Shown: positions 1 through 8,676 of the stretch, piece after piece
How positions within the stretch are numbered: position 1 is the stretch's first letter
Layout of the letters: every line of letters begins with the position of its first letter
Assembly (NCBI RefSeq): GCF_004342885.1
Contig: NZ_SMAB01000014.1
Coordinates: forward strand, 1 to 61,463
Direction: 5' to 3'
DNA length: 61,463 bases
From: Tepidibacillus fermentans
GTDB lineage: Bacteria > Bacillota > Bacilli > Tepidibacillales > Tepidibacillaceae
Notes under the pieces: model-generated
What the model saw: the letters and a program-made list of their open reading frames with translations, nothing else
The model's database searches: none
What the model was told of the DNA's origin: nothing
Made by a program: the position numbers and the translations under genes

Positions 1-95
1 ATCTACCTAGGGGAACTCTCAAATACCGATTACGCTTACATAATATATTTGTATATATTTGTAAAAAATTTCTCCCACAAAAACTTGACACAAAC
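1..95. repeat. 95-bp terminal inverted repeat, left copy
   Basis: The first 95 bases are the exact reverse complement of the last 95 bases of the window, and the match stops at base 95. Inward it ends with CTTGACACAAAC; outward it begins ATCTACCTAGG. Two copies facing outward at the two ends of a contig is what an assembler produces when both ends run into copies of one genomic repeat, for example an insertion sequence. No transposase is visible inside the window. Confidence 0.9.
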
Positions 96-111
96 ATCGA
101 AATCTACTCAT

Positions 112-140
112 TTGACTTAATGATTATCACGTGTTATTAT
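112..140 (+). promoter_or_regulatory. SigA-type promoter with Fur-box-like spacer
   Basis: TTGACT (112-117), a 17-base spacer and TATTAT (135-140) form a good vegetative promoter. The spacer carries TTAATGATTATCA, which matches 11 of 14 specified positions of the 7-1-7 Fur box (TGATAAT-N-ATTATCA). This suggests iron-dependent repression, but only by similarity. It reads toward the truncated lipoprotein ORF at 178. Confidence 0.5.
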
Positions 141-177
141 TTATAGTAGTATTTAACTCAGAATCATTTAAAAATAT

Positions 178-258
178 ATGGTGAATAAAAAATTTGGCGT
201 TTTACTCATATTTCTTTCATTAAGACTTATTCTCACTGGATCGGCTAAAGAGCCGTAA
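178..258 (+). pseudogene. N-terminal remnant of a lipoprotein gene
   Basis: A 26-codon ORF follows the promoter. It begins with a lysine-containing n-region and a hydrophobic stretch, and ends LILTGSAKEP before a stop. This looks like a lipoprotein signal peptide (LTGC-AKEP) in which the lipobox cysteine is now serine and the mature protein is missing. The Fur-box-like promoter would fit an iron-uptake binding protein, but that is inference. Bases 259-361 hold no recognisable continuation. Confidence 0.35.
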
Positions 259-361
259 GGATGTTAGAGAGGTAGGGCTAGCATCGTTTAGGTTAAAGAT
301 ATATCAGTGAAATACTACCGCGGCTAACTTATGTACTTGAGTTATAAAATACTTCATTCAC

Positions 362-395
362 AAACGAACTAGGTGATTTATCTGGTTCGTTTTTC
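362..395 (+). terminator. intrinsic terminator
   Basis: AAACGAACTAG (362-372) pairs with CTGGTTCGTTT (382-392) with one G-U pair, followed by TTTTC on the plus strand. It would end the plus-strand transcript starting near 147. The minus strand lacks a U-tract here, so it is a weaker terminator for trmO. Confidence 0.55.
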
Positions 396-398
396 AAT

Positions 399-827
399 TT
401 AAAATTCATCCCCACGAAAACGAGCAGAATCAACACAGTCGATTTCAACAGAGTACGGCTTAATATCCAGAAGTGGCGTTTGATCTAAAGCTTCCAATCC
501 TTTTACAGTTATTTTATTATCTTCAATTTTAATTACCTCAGTAATAGAAAAAGCAATTGGGTTGGGTCGATTAGGCGAACGAGTAGCAAATACTCCTTTT
601 TTTTCATTGCCTTCTCTCGGTTTGATAAACAGTGGATTTTTTCGATTCGCTCGATCAAACCAATAAAGGACAATCAGATGGGAGACGTTTTCTATTCCTT
701 TCATGCCTTCCATATACTCGACAAATACTTCTATTACTTGTGTTTCATCAGATAACCTTCCTTGTCGTGGAGCATCGAATCTTTCTTTGTAATTGCTATG
801 GATGACACCAATTTGAACCAACTCCAT
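399..827 (-). CDS. trmO: tRNA (t6A37)-methyltransferase TrmO (TsaA/YaeB family)
   Basis: This 142-residue protein matches the TsaA/TrmO family, SAM-dependent enzymes that N6-methylate the threonylcarbamoyladenosine at position 37 of certain tRNAs. The diagnostic block GVFATRSPNRPNP lies at residues 78-90, and RQGRL at 21-25 matches the N-terminal family signature. It is the short form, lacking the C-terminal extension of the E. coli protein. The start is supported by GAGGTGAG a few bases upstream. It stands alone, and no co-transcribed neighbour is evident. Family assignment is firm; activity is inferred. Confidence 0.88.
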   Translation of the reverse strand: MELVQIGVIHSNYKERFDAPRQGRLSDETQVIEVFVEYMEGMKGIENVSHLIVLYWFDRANRKNPLFIKPREGNEKKGVFATRSPNRPNPIAFSITEVIKIEDNKITVKGLEALDQTPLLDIKPYSVEIDCVDSARFRGDEF

Positions 828-995
828 TTTCTCACCTCATTTTATTAACTTTTCTTCGGTATAAATTTCCTTATCCTCAATATACAAAAAAGACTTAGTT
901 TTTGTACGAATGAAAAGATAACTTTTCGAAAAGATAATTTTGACTCTAACGTTACGTCCGAAAAAACATTATAATCAATAAACAGTGGGCATGAA

Positions 996-1163
996 ATGAG
1001 TAAAAAAGAAATGTTTGATGCTTTTGATATGACAGAAATTGAAAAACATCATATTGCTCTAGATTTTAATTCTGCACGACTCCACACAACAATTCCCTTC
1101 CCTTGGGCAGAAAAAATTTTTTCCCATCTTGATTACTCAATGCTGCTACAGATCTGTAGTTAG
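996..1163 (+). CDS. possible small protein or gene fragment, unrecognised
   Basis: This 55-codon ORF (MSKKEMFDAFDMTEIEKHHI...) lies in the otherwise geneless stretch 828-1318. Its composition is protein-like, with charged N-terminal residues and PFPWAEKIF in the middle. A weak AGTGGG sits upstream. I do not recognise it. It may be the 5' remnant of a longer gene, as decayed genes are common in this contig. The rest of 828-1318 shows only AT-rich sequence. Confidence 0.3.
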   Translation: MSKKEMFDAFDMTEIEKHHIALDFNSARLHTTIPFPWAEKIFSHLDYSMLLQICS

Positions 1164-1318
1164 GAAGTGATTGGAATTTCTTCAATGGATATTAAATCCA
1201 TCCCTTTAAATCTGAAACACAAAACATAGGTCATTCAATTTTGTAATCAATAACCCCTTTCCTGACAAAAAGAACTTCCCAATTAAGTAGTCCTTTTATC
1301 TATAAATAGTCGTTCATT

Positions 1319-2296
1319 TCAATGTTGAAGTATTTTAATTTTCGATTCATTCCCCTTCGCTACGATCGAAACTTTTCCACCAATCGGAAATGTAATCTGA
1401 GGATAAGTATGTCCAAAATCGACATCTGCAATGACGGGTATGGTATCTAGTTCCTTCTTTGACTTTATGATCTTCTTCAATATCTCCCTGCTCATCTCAG
1501 ATTTCTTTTGGAATCTACCAATAACAATCCCCCTAACCTCTTCGAAACCTTTTTGGTGAATCAACGATTGTAAATCCCGATCAAAATTTTCGGGGAAAGT
1601 GAGTTCGTCATCTTCTATGAAAAGAATGGTGTTTTTTAAACTCGGCATGAATTCAGTTCCTTGCAACAAATTCAATGTGCATAGATTTCCACCAATAATA
1701 ACTCCTTCTGCTTTGCCTTCATTTATGACATACCAACCGTTATTCTCAATAAACGTTCGATTTTCTTGATCCAAATACCATGGATCATCACTCCAAAAAT
1801 CCGACGGTTTTACCTCTATGATTTCATCTGTCATCAGTGCTTTTTGAAAATAATCGATGGTATAATCCATTCCTTTTAATATTCCGAACGTAGAAAAGTG
1901 AGGGCCTGAATAAGTGGTTAATCCAGTTTTGGTATATATCGCATTACCTAATGCTGTAATATCTGAATAACCACAAAGTATCTTTGGATTTGCTTGAATT
2001 AATGAATAATCGAGATACTTCAATATTTGATTACTATTGTAGCCACCGATTGAAGTTAGAATGGCTTTCACATTGGGATCTGAAAAAGCATTATGTAGGT
2101 CTTCAATTCTCGATTCTATAGAGGAAGAGTGAAATTCATCACTTTCATAACAATGGTCTCCAAACGTCACATGGAATCCGAGCGATTCAAGGCGGTCTAT
2201 GGCTATTTTTTGATTTGCTTGGTTAACGACAGATAAACTTCTTGATGGAGAAACAACACGAATTTCATCCCCTCGTTTTAATTTGTTTGGTATCAT
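1319..2296 (-). CDS. LD-carboxypeptidase / MccF-like serine peptidase (S66)
   Basis: This 325-residue protein is a full-length S66 family member, a group that includes murein LD-carboxypeptidases and the microcin C self-immunity peptidase MccF. The nucleophile Ser111 lies in GYSDIT, Glu228 in FIEDDE and His296 in DFGHTYP, so the Ser-Glu-His triad is complete. No signal peptide is visible, suggesting a cytoplasmic enzyme. It appears monocistronic. A degraded fragment of a close paralogue lies at about 22455-22570. Whether the substrate is muropeptide or a peptide antibiotic cannot be told from sequence. Confidence 0.85.
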   Translation of the reverse strand: MIPNKLKRGDEIRVVSPSRSLSVVNQANQKIAIDRLESLGFHVTFGDHCYESDEFHSSSIESRIEDLHNAFSDPNVKAILTSIGGYNSNQILKYLDYSLIQANPKILCGYSDITALGNAIYTKTGLTTYSGPHFSTFGILKGMDYTIDYFQKALMTDEIIEVKPSDFWSDDPWYLDQENRTFIENNGWYVINEGKAEGVIIGGNLCTLNLLQGTEFMPSLKNTILFIEDDELTFPENFDRDLQSLIHQKGFEEVRGIVIGRFQKKSEMSREILKKIIKSKKELDTIPVIADVDFGHTYPQITFPIGGKVSIVAKGNESKIKILQH

Positions 2297-2403
2297 GTTC
2301 GCAACCTCCTCTATTTTATGTAATGCCCCCCAATGAGTTAAAAAGTGTACATTATTATCGACGAAAACTGTGTTCTATGCTTTAATGGCAGTAATCAAAA
2401 CGA

Positions 2404-2784
2404 TTATTTGTCTTCACGAAGTAGATATTCATTGCCATCTTGGTCTTTAAACGAAAACATTTTTCCATACGGCATCTTCTTCAATTTCCCTACTTCAACG
2501 CCATTTTCCTTCATTTTTGTAAAAGCATTTTCTATGTCAGTGGTACTTAGTATGACATTTGGATGGCAAACGTTCATAGATGGATTTTGAGCCTTCATTA
2601 CATTTTTGTCATATAAAACAAATGTCGTAAATTCACTCTCACTTGGACCCACTTCTAACCATGTCATATTTGGGCCCATTTGCTGTTCAAATTTAACTAC
2701 AAAATTTAATTTTTCTGTCCAAAACTTTTTTGCTTCCTCTTGATTATTTACATATAACGTGATTTTTCCGATTTTATTAATCAT
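2404..2784 (-). CDS. VOC superfamily (glyoxalase/bleomycin resistance-like) protein
   Basis: This 126-residue protein has the paired beta-alpha-beta-beta-beta layout of the vicinal oxygen chelate fold: ITLYVNNQEEAKKFW at the start, and NVILSTTDIENAFTKM followed by FSFKDQDGNEYLL in the second half. Such proteins include glyoxalases, dioxygenases and drug-binding resistance proteins, and the substrate cannot be assigned. The final GNEYLL supplies the usual C-terminal metal-ligand glutamate. It lies downstream of the MITE-like element and htpG, and probably has its own transcript. Confidence 0.75.
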   Translation of the reverse strand: MINKIGKITLYVNNQEEAKKFWTEKLNFVVKFEQQMGPNMTWLEVGPSESEFTTFVLYDKNVMKAQNPSMNVCHPNVILSTTDIENAFTKMKENGVEVGKLKKMPYGKMFSFKDQDGNEYLLREDK

Positions 2785-2907
2785 ATGTATGACCTCCTAG
2801 AAAATATCGTGAGTTATTATAATTTCCCGTATGCCCTATTTTATCATTATAATGTTACTTTTGATACTTCTCAGAAAACTTATCTGTACATGGGTTAAGT
2901 AAAAAAT

Positions 2908-3039
2908 GGGGCTGTCCAAAAAGTAGTATTTAACCCCGAAATCTAAAAAAAGCAACCCCAAAGAATGCTGTAAAATCAACATTCTTTGGGGTTTAATTTT
3001 GGCGGATTTTCAACTTAAATGAACTTTTTAGACAGCCCC
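2908..3039. mobile_element. 132-bp MITE-like element with IS-type terminal inverted repeats
   Basis: The segment begins GGGGCTGTCCAAAAAGT and ends with the near-perfect reverse complement (ACTTTTTAGACAGCCCC). The interior has a perfect 12-bp palindrome, CCCCAAAGAATG / CATTCTTTGGGG (2956-2967 and 2980-2991), but no ORF. GGGGCTGTC-type ends are common on DDE insertion sequences of Firmicutes, so this is probably a non-autonomous derivative. The internal hairpin may also terminate htpG transcription. A clear target duplication was not found. Confidence 0.6.
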
Positions 3040-3068
3040 TTTTTAGCCTAATGAATTATAATCATTTT

Positions 3069-4943
3069 TCACACCATGATTTTGCAAATATCATTTGTAA
3101 ACTCTACTGGATCATTGATTGGTAGTCCTTCAATGAGCAGTGCTTGATTGTACAATAGATTTGTATATAAGTTTAATTTCTCTTTATCGTTTTCAAATGC
3201 ATTTTTTAACGACTTGAATACCTCATGATTGATATTAATTTCTAGAATTTTTTCAGCTTTAATATTATGGTCACCGGGCATTTGCTTTAGGACTTTTTCC
3301 ATTTCGATCGTGATTTCTCCATCTGTCGCAAAACATACTGGATGAGTCTTTAATCTTTTTGATGCCCTGACATCCTTTACTTTGTCTCCTAATACCTTTT
3401 TCAAATAGTCAAAGAGTTCTTTGTGTTCGTTCTCTTCTGCATTATTTTGATTATCGTTAGTTTCAATACCTAAGTCTCCGCTTGATACGGATCTGAATTC
3501 TTTCCCTTTATAGGTCATTAACATTTTTATTGCAAATTCATCAATATCTTCAGTGAAATATAAAATTTCATATCCTTTATCCGCAACTAACTCAGTCTGA
3601 GGCAATTTTTCAATTCTTTCAACTGTTTCTCCAGTAGCATAATAAATATATTTTTGATCTTCAGGCATTCTGGATACATATTCATCTAAGGTGACCATTT
3701 TTTTCTCTTTGGAAGAATAGAACATCAACAAATCTTGCAAATCTTCTTTATGACTTCCAAAATCACTATAAACCCCATATTTTAATTGTCTGCCAAAGGA
3801 CTTATAAAATACTTCATACTTATCTCTTTCATCCTTTAACATACTTTGCAACTGGTTTTTAATTTTATTCTTAATGTTTTTCGCAATGAGCTTTAATTGC
3901 TTATCATGTTGTAAAAGTTCCCTAGAGATGTTGAGAGATAGATCCTCTGAATCAACCATACCTTTGACAAAGCTAAAATAATCAGGAAGTAAGTCTGAAC
4001 ATTTGCTCATGACCAATACACCATTGGAATAGAGCTCTAATCCCTTTTCATACTCCTTTGTATAATAGTCAAATGGCATTTTTTCTGGAATAAATAAAAT
4101 CGCATGATATCTTACTGCACCATCGACGCTAATATGGATATGTTTTAAAGGTTTATCAAAGCCATAATGTTTTTCCCTATAAAAATTCTCGTAATCTTCA
4201 GAAGTAAGCTCGTTTTTATTTTTTCTCCAGATTGGAACCATACTGTTGATAATCTGTTCTTCTTTGTATTCTACAAATTCATTCTCGCTGCCTTCTTTTG
4301 GTTTTCTTCTAGTCACATCCATTTTAATAGGATAGCGAATGAAATCCGAGTATTTTTTGATGATTGCTTTTAATCGATACTCATCTAGATACTCGTCATA
4401 GTTCTCATCTTCTGTATTCTCTTTGATTTTTAGAATAATTTCGGTTCCCACTGACTCTTTTTTATAAGGCTCAATCGTAAATCCATCAGAACCTGTAGAT
4501 TCCCACTTATAAGCCTCATCACTTCCTAAAGCCTTACTAATGACAGTAACTTTATCCGCTACCATAAATGCAGAATAAAATCCAACCCCAAATTGGCCAA
4601 TAATTTCGTGGCCATCTTTCAATTCGTTTTCAGTTTTAAATGCTAAAGAACCACTCTTAGCAATCGTTCCAAGGTTATTTTCAAGTTCTTCTTTAGTCAT
4701 TCCAATACCAGTATCTAATATTTTCAGTGTCCTATTTTCCTTGTCAGCGATCACTTTTATGTAGTAATTGTTTTGATCAAAACTTAATGAATCATCCGTT
4801 AACGCTTTGTAATATATTTTGTCAATCGCGTCACTAGCATTTGAAATTAATTCTCGTAAAAATATCTCTCGATGAGTATAAATAGAGTTTATCATCATTT
4901 CTAGTAGTCTTTTCGATTCTGCTTGAAACTGTTTTTTTCCCAT
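3069..4943 (-). CDS. htpG: molecular chaperone HtpG (Hsp90)
   Basis: This ATP-dependent bacterial Hsp90 is about 624 residues, close to the 626 of B. subtilis HtpG. The GHKL ATPase motifs are present near the N-terminus: [23 protein letters not shown] and [12 protein letters not shown] placed the start at the ATG of [10 protein letters not shown] because AAGGAGG lies directly upstream. An upstream in-frame start would put that ribosome binding site inside the gene. The promoter carries a perfect CIRCE operator, so HrcA control is predicted. This is unusual, because B. subtilis htpG is not a CIRCE gene. Confidence 0.95.
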   Translation of the reverse strand: MGKKQFQAESKRLLEMMINSIYTHREIFLRELISNASDAIDKIYYKALTDDSLSFDQNNYYIKVIADKENRTLKILDTGIGMTKEELENNLGTIAKSGSLAFKTENELKDGHEIIGQFGVGFYSAFMVADKVTVISKALGSDEAYKWESTGSDGFTIEPYKKESVGTEIILKIKENTEDENYDEYLDEYRLKAIIKKYSDFIRYPIKMDVTRRKPKEGSENEFVEYKEEQIINSMVPIWRKNKNELTSEDYENFYREKHYGFDKPLKHIHISVDGAVRYHAILFIPEKMPFDYYTKEYEKGLELYSNGVLVMSKCSDLLPDYFSFVKGMVDSEDLSLNISRELLQHDKQLKLIAKNIKNKIKNQLQSMLKDERDKYEVFYKSFGRQLKYGVYSDFGSHKEDLQDLLMFYSSKEKKMVTLDEYVSRMPEDQKYIYYATGETVERIEKLPQTELVADKGYEILYFTEDIDEFAIKMLMTYKGKEFRSVSSGDLGIETNDNQNNAEENEHKELFDYLKKVLGDKVKDVRASKRLKTHPVCFATDGEITIEMEKVLKQMPGDHNIKAEKILEININHEVFKSLKNAFENDKEKLNLYTNLLYNQALLIEGLPINDPVEFTNDICKIMV

Positions 4944-5033
4944 TAAACTTCCTCCTTCCAAATTGAAAAACCCGTCCAACTATTTAATGTAGTGATTCAA
5001 ATTTAAAAAACATCTGTCTTCCAAACCAAATTA

Positions 5034-5060
5034 TTAGCACTCTACTCCTTTGAGTGCTAA
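5034..5060 (-). promoter_or_regulatory. CIRCE operator (HrcA binding site)
   Basis: TTAGCACTC, nine bases, GAGTGCTAA: an exact match to the CIRCE inverted repeat bound by the heat-shock repressor HrcA. It begins at the predicted htpG start point, immediately downstream of the -10 element, the usual position for repression. Confidence 0.93.
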
Positions 5061-5068
5061 TCACTATT

Positions 5069-5097
5069 TTAGTAACATACCTTTTAGTATATGTCAA
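5069..5097 (-). promoter_or_regulatory. htpG promoter
   Basis: On the minus strand a perfect -35 TTGACA (5092-5097) is followed after 17 bases by TACTAA (5069-5074), a weak -10. Transcription would start near 5061, just before the CIRCE. Confidence 0.65.
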
Positions 5098-5130
5098 TAT
5101 GTTGCAGTGTTTTTTGTAACAGTCTTTTTC

Positions 5131-5158
5131 TTGTACAACGAATGAGTTATAATATAAT
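5131..5158 (+). promoter_or_regulatory. yeeI/yebC promoter
   Basis: TTGTAC (5131-5136), a 16-base spacer and a perfect TATAAT (5153-5158) face away from the htpG promoter. The 5' leader of about 80 bases contains a CAACAC / GTGTTG hairpin. Confidence 0.6.
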
Positions 5159-5246
5159 CTGTTAAATGAATGCAACACCTTTAATTTGTGTTGTTTGATA
5201 ATAATAATTTTAAGCAGATTCATAGTTGAAAGAAAGGTGAAACAGT

Positions 5247-5966
5247 ATGGGGCGTAAGTGGAACAATATTAAAGACAAAAAAGCTGAAAAAGATAAAAAT
5301 ACGAGCCGCATATATGCGAAATTTGGGAAAGAAATCTATGTAGCTGCTAAGCGAGGCGAACCAGACCCAGAATTAAATCAGACTCTAAAATTCGTGATCG
5401 AGCGCGCAAAAACATACAATGTACCGAAAGCTATTATTGACCGTGCGATTGAAAAAGCAAAAGGTGGTTCGGATGAAAGCTATGACGAACTTCGTTATGA
5501 AGGCTTTGGACCAAACGGATCAATGATAATCGTAGATGCATTGACAAATAATGTGAACCGTACAGCAGCAGAGGTTCGTTCTGCATTTAATAAAAACGGT
5601 GGAAATATGGGAGTCAGTGGATCTGTAGCCTATATGTTTGATGAAACGGCTGTGATTGGCGTTGAAGGTAAAACAGCAGATGAGATACTTGAGATATTAA
5701 TGGAAGCAGATGTAGACGCGCGTGACATTTTAGAAGAAGATGAATCGGTTATCGTTTATGCTGAACCTGATCAGTTTCATGCAGTACAAGAGGCATTTAA
5801 AAATGCTGGCATAACCGAATTTACAGTTGCAGAAATAACCATGCTTGCCCAAAATGAAATAACTCTTCCAGAAGAAGCACAAGCACAATTCGAAAAATTG
5901 ATTGATGCATTAGAAGATTTAGAAGATGTTCAACAAGTGTACCACAATGTGGACCTAGGCGAATAA
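5247..5966 (+). CDS. yeeI: YebC/TACO1 family protein (YeeI-like)
   Basis: This 239-residue protein closely resembles B. subtilis YeeI in my recollection of the family: N-terminal [13 protein letters not shown], the core [21 protein letters not shown], and the C-terminal [10 protein letters not shown]. YebC proteins were long annotated as transcription regulators; more recent work on this group points to a ribosome-associated role in relieving stalls at polyproline stretches. The start follows AGAAAGGTG. The gene is divergent from htpG and is closed by a strong terminator, so it is monocistronic. Confidence 0.9.
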   Translation: MGRKWNNIKDKKAEKDKNTSRIYAKFGKEIYVAAKRGEPDPELNQTLKFVIERAKTYNVPKAIIDRAIEKAKGGSDESYDELRYEGFGPNGSMIIVDALTNNVNRTAAEVRSAFNKNGGNMGVSGSVAYMFDETAVIGVEGKTADEILEILMEADVDARDILEEDESVIVYAEPDQFHAVQEAFKNAGITEFTVAEITMLAQNEITLPEEAQAQFEKLIDALEDLEDVQQVYHNVDLGE

Positions 5967-5975
5967 TATATGAAA

Positions 5976-6013
5976 GCAGACCTTTTTTAGTAACAAAAGG
6001 TCTACTTTTTTTT
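5976..6013 (+). terminator. intrinsic terminator of yeeI
   Basis: AGACCTTTT and AAAAGGTCT form the stem, followed by a run of Ts starting at 6005. Confidence 0.85.
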
Positions 6014-6181
6014 GCAGTTTGATGTTTTATAATAATTTAGCTCTTTGTTCTATTTTGATAATGTTATTATATCCATTTCCATAAGGCATAAATTTCAGAT
6101 TAAAATAAAAAGATTTTCATGGTACATTTATCTAAAAATCCATTAATATACGATTCAGATTATTTCAAGGAGTAACCCGGC

Positions 6182-6535
6182 ATGATAGATATAGCACAGG
6201 AAATACTAAAGAAATACTATGGCTACGAGCGTTTTAGAACTGTGTATCCCAATGGGGCCACGATTTTCGACTTAAGTTATCGTCCCATCTCTTCGTTTAT
6301 CAAACAATTGCCACAAAGACCTGTTATGGCTGCTTTTACTGCAACAGCCACCCTTGAAGTAAAAAAAGATATTATTCGTTTATTGGAGACTCAATGACCC
6401 AAAATGGCTAAATAATATCCATTAGATGCTGAATCTTTCTTATCGATTAAAGGCGTTGGATAAAATAAACTGCAAAAGTATGGCGATCTCTTCTTAGCAG
6501 AAATCAAAAAATATATAAATGAAAATAAAACCTCC
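6182..6535 (+). pseudogene. recQ helicase remnant with internal deletions
   Basis: Three recognisable RecQ pieces survive in order. A start with AAGGAG upstream reads MIDIAQEILKKYYGYERFR, the RecQ N-terminus. It is fused to YRPISSFIKQLP...AAFTATATLEV, the helicase motif III region. After a stop at about 6395, FLSIKGVG...KLQKYGDLFL (around 6432-6510) matches the C-terminal HRDC-linked end. Walker A, the DEAH box and motifs IV-VI are missing, so the gene is dead. It once encoded a roughly 590-residue DNA helicase. Confidence 0.8.
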
Positions 6536-6556
6536 TATCTCTATCACTTGGAGGTC
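6522..6556 (-). terminator. terminator of the two-component operon (bidirectional)
   Basis: ACCTCC (6530-6535) pairs with GGAGGT (6550-6555), and both flanks are T-rich in their own direction. It lies just past the sensor kinase stop. Confidence 0.7.
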
Positions 6557-6565
6557 TATTATTTT

Positions 6566-7987
6566 TTAAGATTTTGGTTTTTCACGATTTAAAATCAGTG
6601 TAAAGGTCGTCCCTTTCTCTGATGTTTCTTTTAAGATCAAGTCACCTCCTAGAGCTTTTGCTAAATTTTTGCTATACGTGAGTCCTAATCCCAAACCACG
6701 CACTTTAATTTTCTTTGCCTTTCCGCGAAAAAACCGTTCAAAAATTAAACCTTTCTCCTCTTCAGCTATTCCCGGACCATTATCTCTGACATCAATCCGA
6801 ATATCATCATTAGTCTGATAAAGAATAACATCGATTCTACCCGTTTGATTCATTGCCTGAATTGAATTGTTAAGTAAGTTGTATAGAATTTGCTGAACTC
6901 TTGCTGAATCGGTCATAACATAAATTGGTTGATCAGGTAATGAGGTATGAAGTTCGATGTAATTTTCTTGTCCAATCAACCATTGGTGACTGATTTCTCG
7001 AACAAGGTCATTGATATTATGTTTTTCCAATTGAAGTCTAAACTCACCAATAATCATCGAGTTGAAATCCAATAAATCTTCAACCATTTTCTGAAGCCGC
7101 TTTGTTTCCTTCATACTGATTTCTAAGAACTCAGTTGCTTCCTCACCCGTTACAACCTCATCTCTCACTGATTGGATAAGTCCCCGAATGGAAGCAATTG
7201 GTGTTCTCAATTCGTGTGTGACTCCTGCTAGAAGCTCTGTTCTCATCATCTCAAGCTGTTTTAAACGCTTAGACATATTTTCAAAAGAGTCAATCAACTC
7301 ATAAATTTCCTTTTCTTTTATATCTTTATCCATCAGAATGTCGTAATTTCCTTCCACAATTTGCTTTGCGGCATCGACGACATCTTTTATTGGCTTAGAG
7401 AGTTTTCTGGATAATAAATAGATCACTCCCCATCCTAATAGCGCTAAACTTACCAACAGTATAATCAGAAGCTGTAATTGTTCGTTGTTTAAGGTAACTT
7501 TTGCTTGTGGAAAAACAATAAGAACCCATCCAATCGTTTGTTGATTATATTTAATTTCTTTCTTGACAAGATAAGATTGTTCTCGGTCTCGTATGCCCTT
7601 AATTTTAACAACATTATCTTTCTGAGTTAATACTGATGTTACTCTTTGAAGAATGTCCGGCTGAAATATAGGGTTATCGCTAAAGACTAAATTATTTTTA
7701 TTATCAATGATCAGTAATAAAGTTCTTGCTCCAAAATCAAAAAAGTATTCTCTTCTTTTAAGGAATCCTGATAAAACAGGTTCCGCATTCATATTTCCTT
7801 TTGTGTCTACAATTCGTTCAGAAATATCTTCAGCGACAAAACGAGCAATCGCAATTCTTTTTTGATTTTCCAGTTTGTAAATCCATAAAGTTGTAATGAG
7901 GCCAACAATCGCGAGACCTACAAATAGGGTGATTAGATAACGTGCAGTCCAATAACGTAGCAATGGAGTTCTCTCATTCTTTTTCAT
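6566..7987 (-). CDS. two-component sensor histidine kinase
   Basis: This membrane histidine kinase has about 473 residues. One TM helix (about 17-37) and a second (about 170-193) flank an extracytoplasmic sensor domain of 130 residues. A HAMP linker follows, then the HisKA phosphoacceptor His258 in THELRTPIAS, and the ATPase domain with DNGPGI and GLGLGL. I prefer the ATG at 7985-7987; an upstream in-frame GTG (7991-7993) is also possible. It overlaps the response regulator by 14 bases, so the pair is translationally coupled. Its position after an efflux operon suggests that it senses the exported compound or envelope stress; the ligand is unknown. Confidence 0.88.
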   Translation of the reverse strand: MKKNERTPLLRYWTARYLITLFVGLAIVGLITTLWIYKLENQKRIAIARFVAEDISERIVDTKGNMNAEPVLSGFLKRREYFFDFGARTLLLIIDNKNNLVFSDNPIFQPDILQRVTSVLTQKDNVVKIKGIRDREQSYLVKKEIKYNQQTIGWVLIVFPQAKVTLNNEQLQLLIILLVSLALLGWGVIYLLSRKLSKPIKDVVDAAKQIVEGNYDILMDKDIKEKEIYELIDSFENMSKRLKQLEMMRTELLAGVTHELRTPIASIRGLIQSVRDEVVTGEEATEFLEISMKETKRLQKMVEDLLDFNSMIIGEFRLQLEKHNINDLVREISHQWLIGQENYIELHTSLPDQPIYVMTDSARVQQILYNLLNNSIQAMNQTGRIDVILYQTNDDIRIDVRDNGPGIAEEEKGLIFERFFRGKAKKIKVRGLGLGLTYSKNLAKALGGDLILKETSEKGTTFTLILNREKPKS

Positions 7988-8663
7988 AAACACTGAACTG
8001 ATACCCCATTCCTCGTATCGTCTTTATTTCTCCTTCAGAAGAAGGCCACAAATCTAGTACCTTGCGTATTCGCTTAATCGCAAGATCTACAGCCCGATCA
8101 CTTCCTTCATAGTCCATTCCCCATACTTGTTCAATCAATTGCTCCCTTGTAAGCGTTTGATTAGGGTGTCTAGCTAGAAAGAGCAACAAAGATAAGTCAC
8201 GTGGTGGTAACTCCATTTCTAGTCCATGCAAATACACACGGTGGGCTTTAAAGTCAATCTTTAATGTTCCGTAATATCTGATATTTTCCTGATTGATGAT
8301 AAGAGTTGATCTTCTAAGTACTGCGTCAACCCTTGCAACCACTTCTAATGGATCAAAAGGTTTTGTAATATAATCGTCTGCACCTTGATTTAACCCAGTT
8401 AATTTTTGGCTTATTTGTCCCAATGCGGTTAACATAATAACTGGGCATGAGCTTCTTTCACGAATAAAATGAAGTACGGTCCATCCATCTACATCTGGCA
8501 ACATGATATCTAATAAAACCAAAGAAGGTTTATATTCCGAAAATTTTTCTATTGCTTCTTCCCCACTAGATATTAACTCAACTTCATAACCGGCTTTTTT
8601 TAGATATGCCCTTAAAACTTTTGAAATAGATAACTCATCTTCAACAACCATTATTTTTTTCAT
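7974..8663 (-). CDS. OmpR/PhoB-family response regulator
   Basis: This 229-residue regulator has an N-terminal receiver domain with acidic pocket (VVEDE), phospho-acceptor Asp52 in LLDIMLPD and the conserved Lys in ITKPFDP, followed by a winged-helix DNA-binding domain ending TIRGMGYQF. The ribosome binding site is AGGGGAGAAG. It shares the operon with the downstream kinase and with upstream efflux and membrane genes. A direct-repeat motif in the operon promoter (12874-12907) is a candidate binding site, implying autoregulation. Confidence 0.9.
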   Translation of the reverse strand: MKKIMVVEDELSISKVLRAYLKKAGYEVELISSGEEAIEKFSEYKPSLVLLDIMLPDVDGWTVLHFIRERSSCPVIMLTALGQISQKLTGLNQGADDYITKPFDPLEVVARVDAVLRRSTLIINQENIRYYGTLKIDFKAHRVYLHGLEMELPPRDLSLLLFLARHPNQTLTREQLIEQVWGMDYEGSDRAVDLAIKRIRKVLDLWPSSEGEIKTIRGMGYQFSVYEKE

Positions 8664-8676
8664 AATGTCTTCTCCC

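Noticed and set aside
264-345. T-box riboswitch suggested by CTACCGCGG
   Set aside because: The T-box core GGTGG-ACCGCG is not matched, there is no specifier stem, and no aminoacyl-tRNA or amino-acid gene follows.
2345-2590. 81-codon plus-strand ORF
   Set aside because: It is antisense to the VOC protein gene and lacks start signals.
4984-5223. 79-codon minus-strand ORF between htpG and yeeI
   Set aside because: It spans the CIRCE and two divergent promoters and has no ribosome binding site or protein-like composition.
7988-7993. Upstream GTG start for the sensor kinase
   Set aside because: The ATG six bases later is at least as well placed, and ATG is favoured; left as an alternative in the entry.
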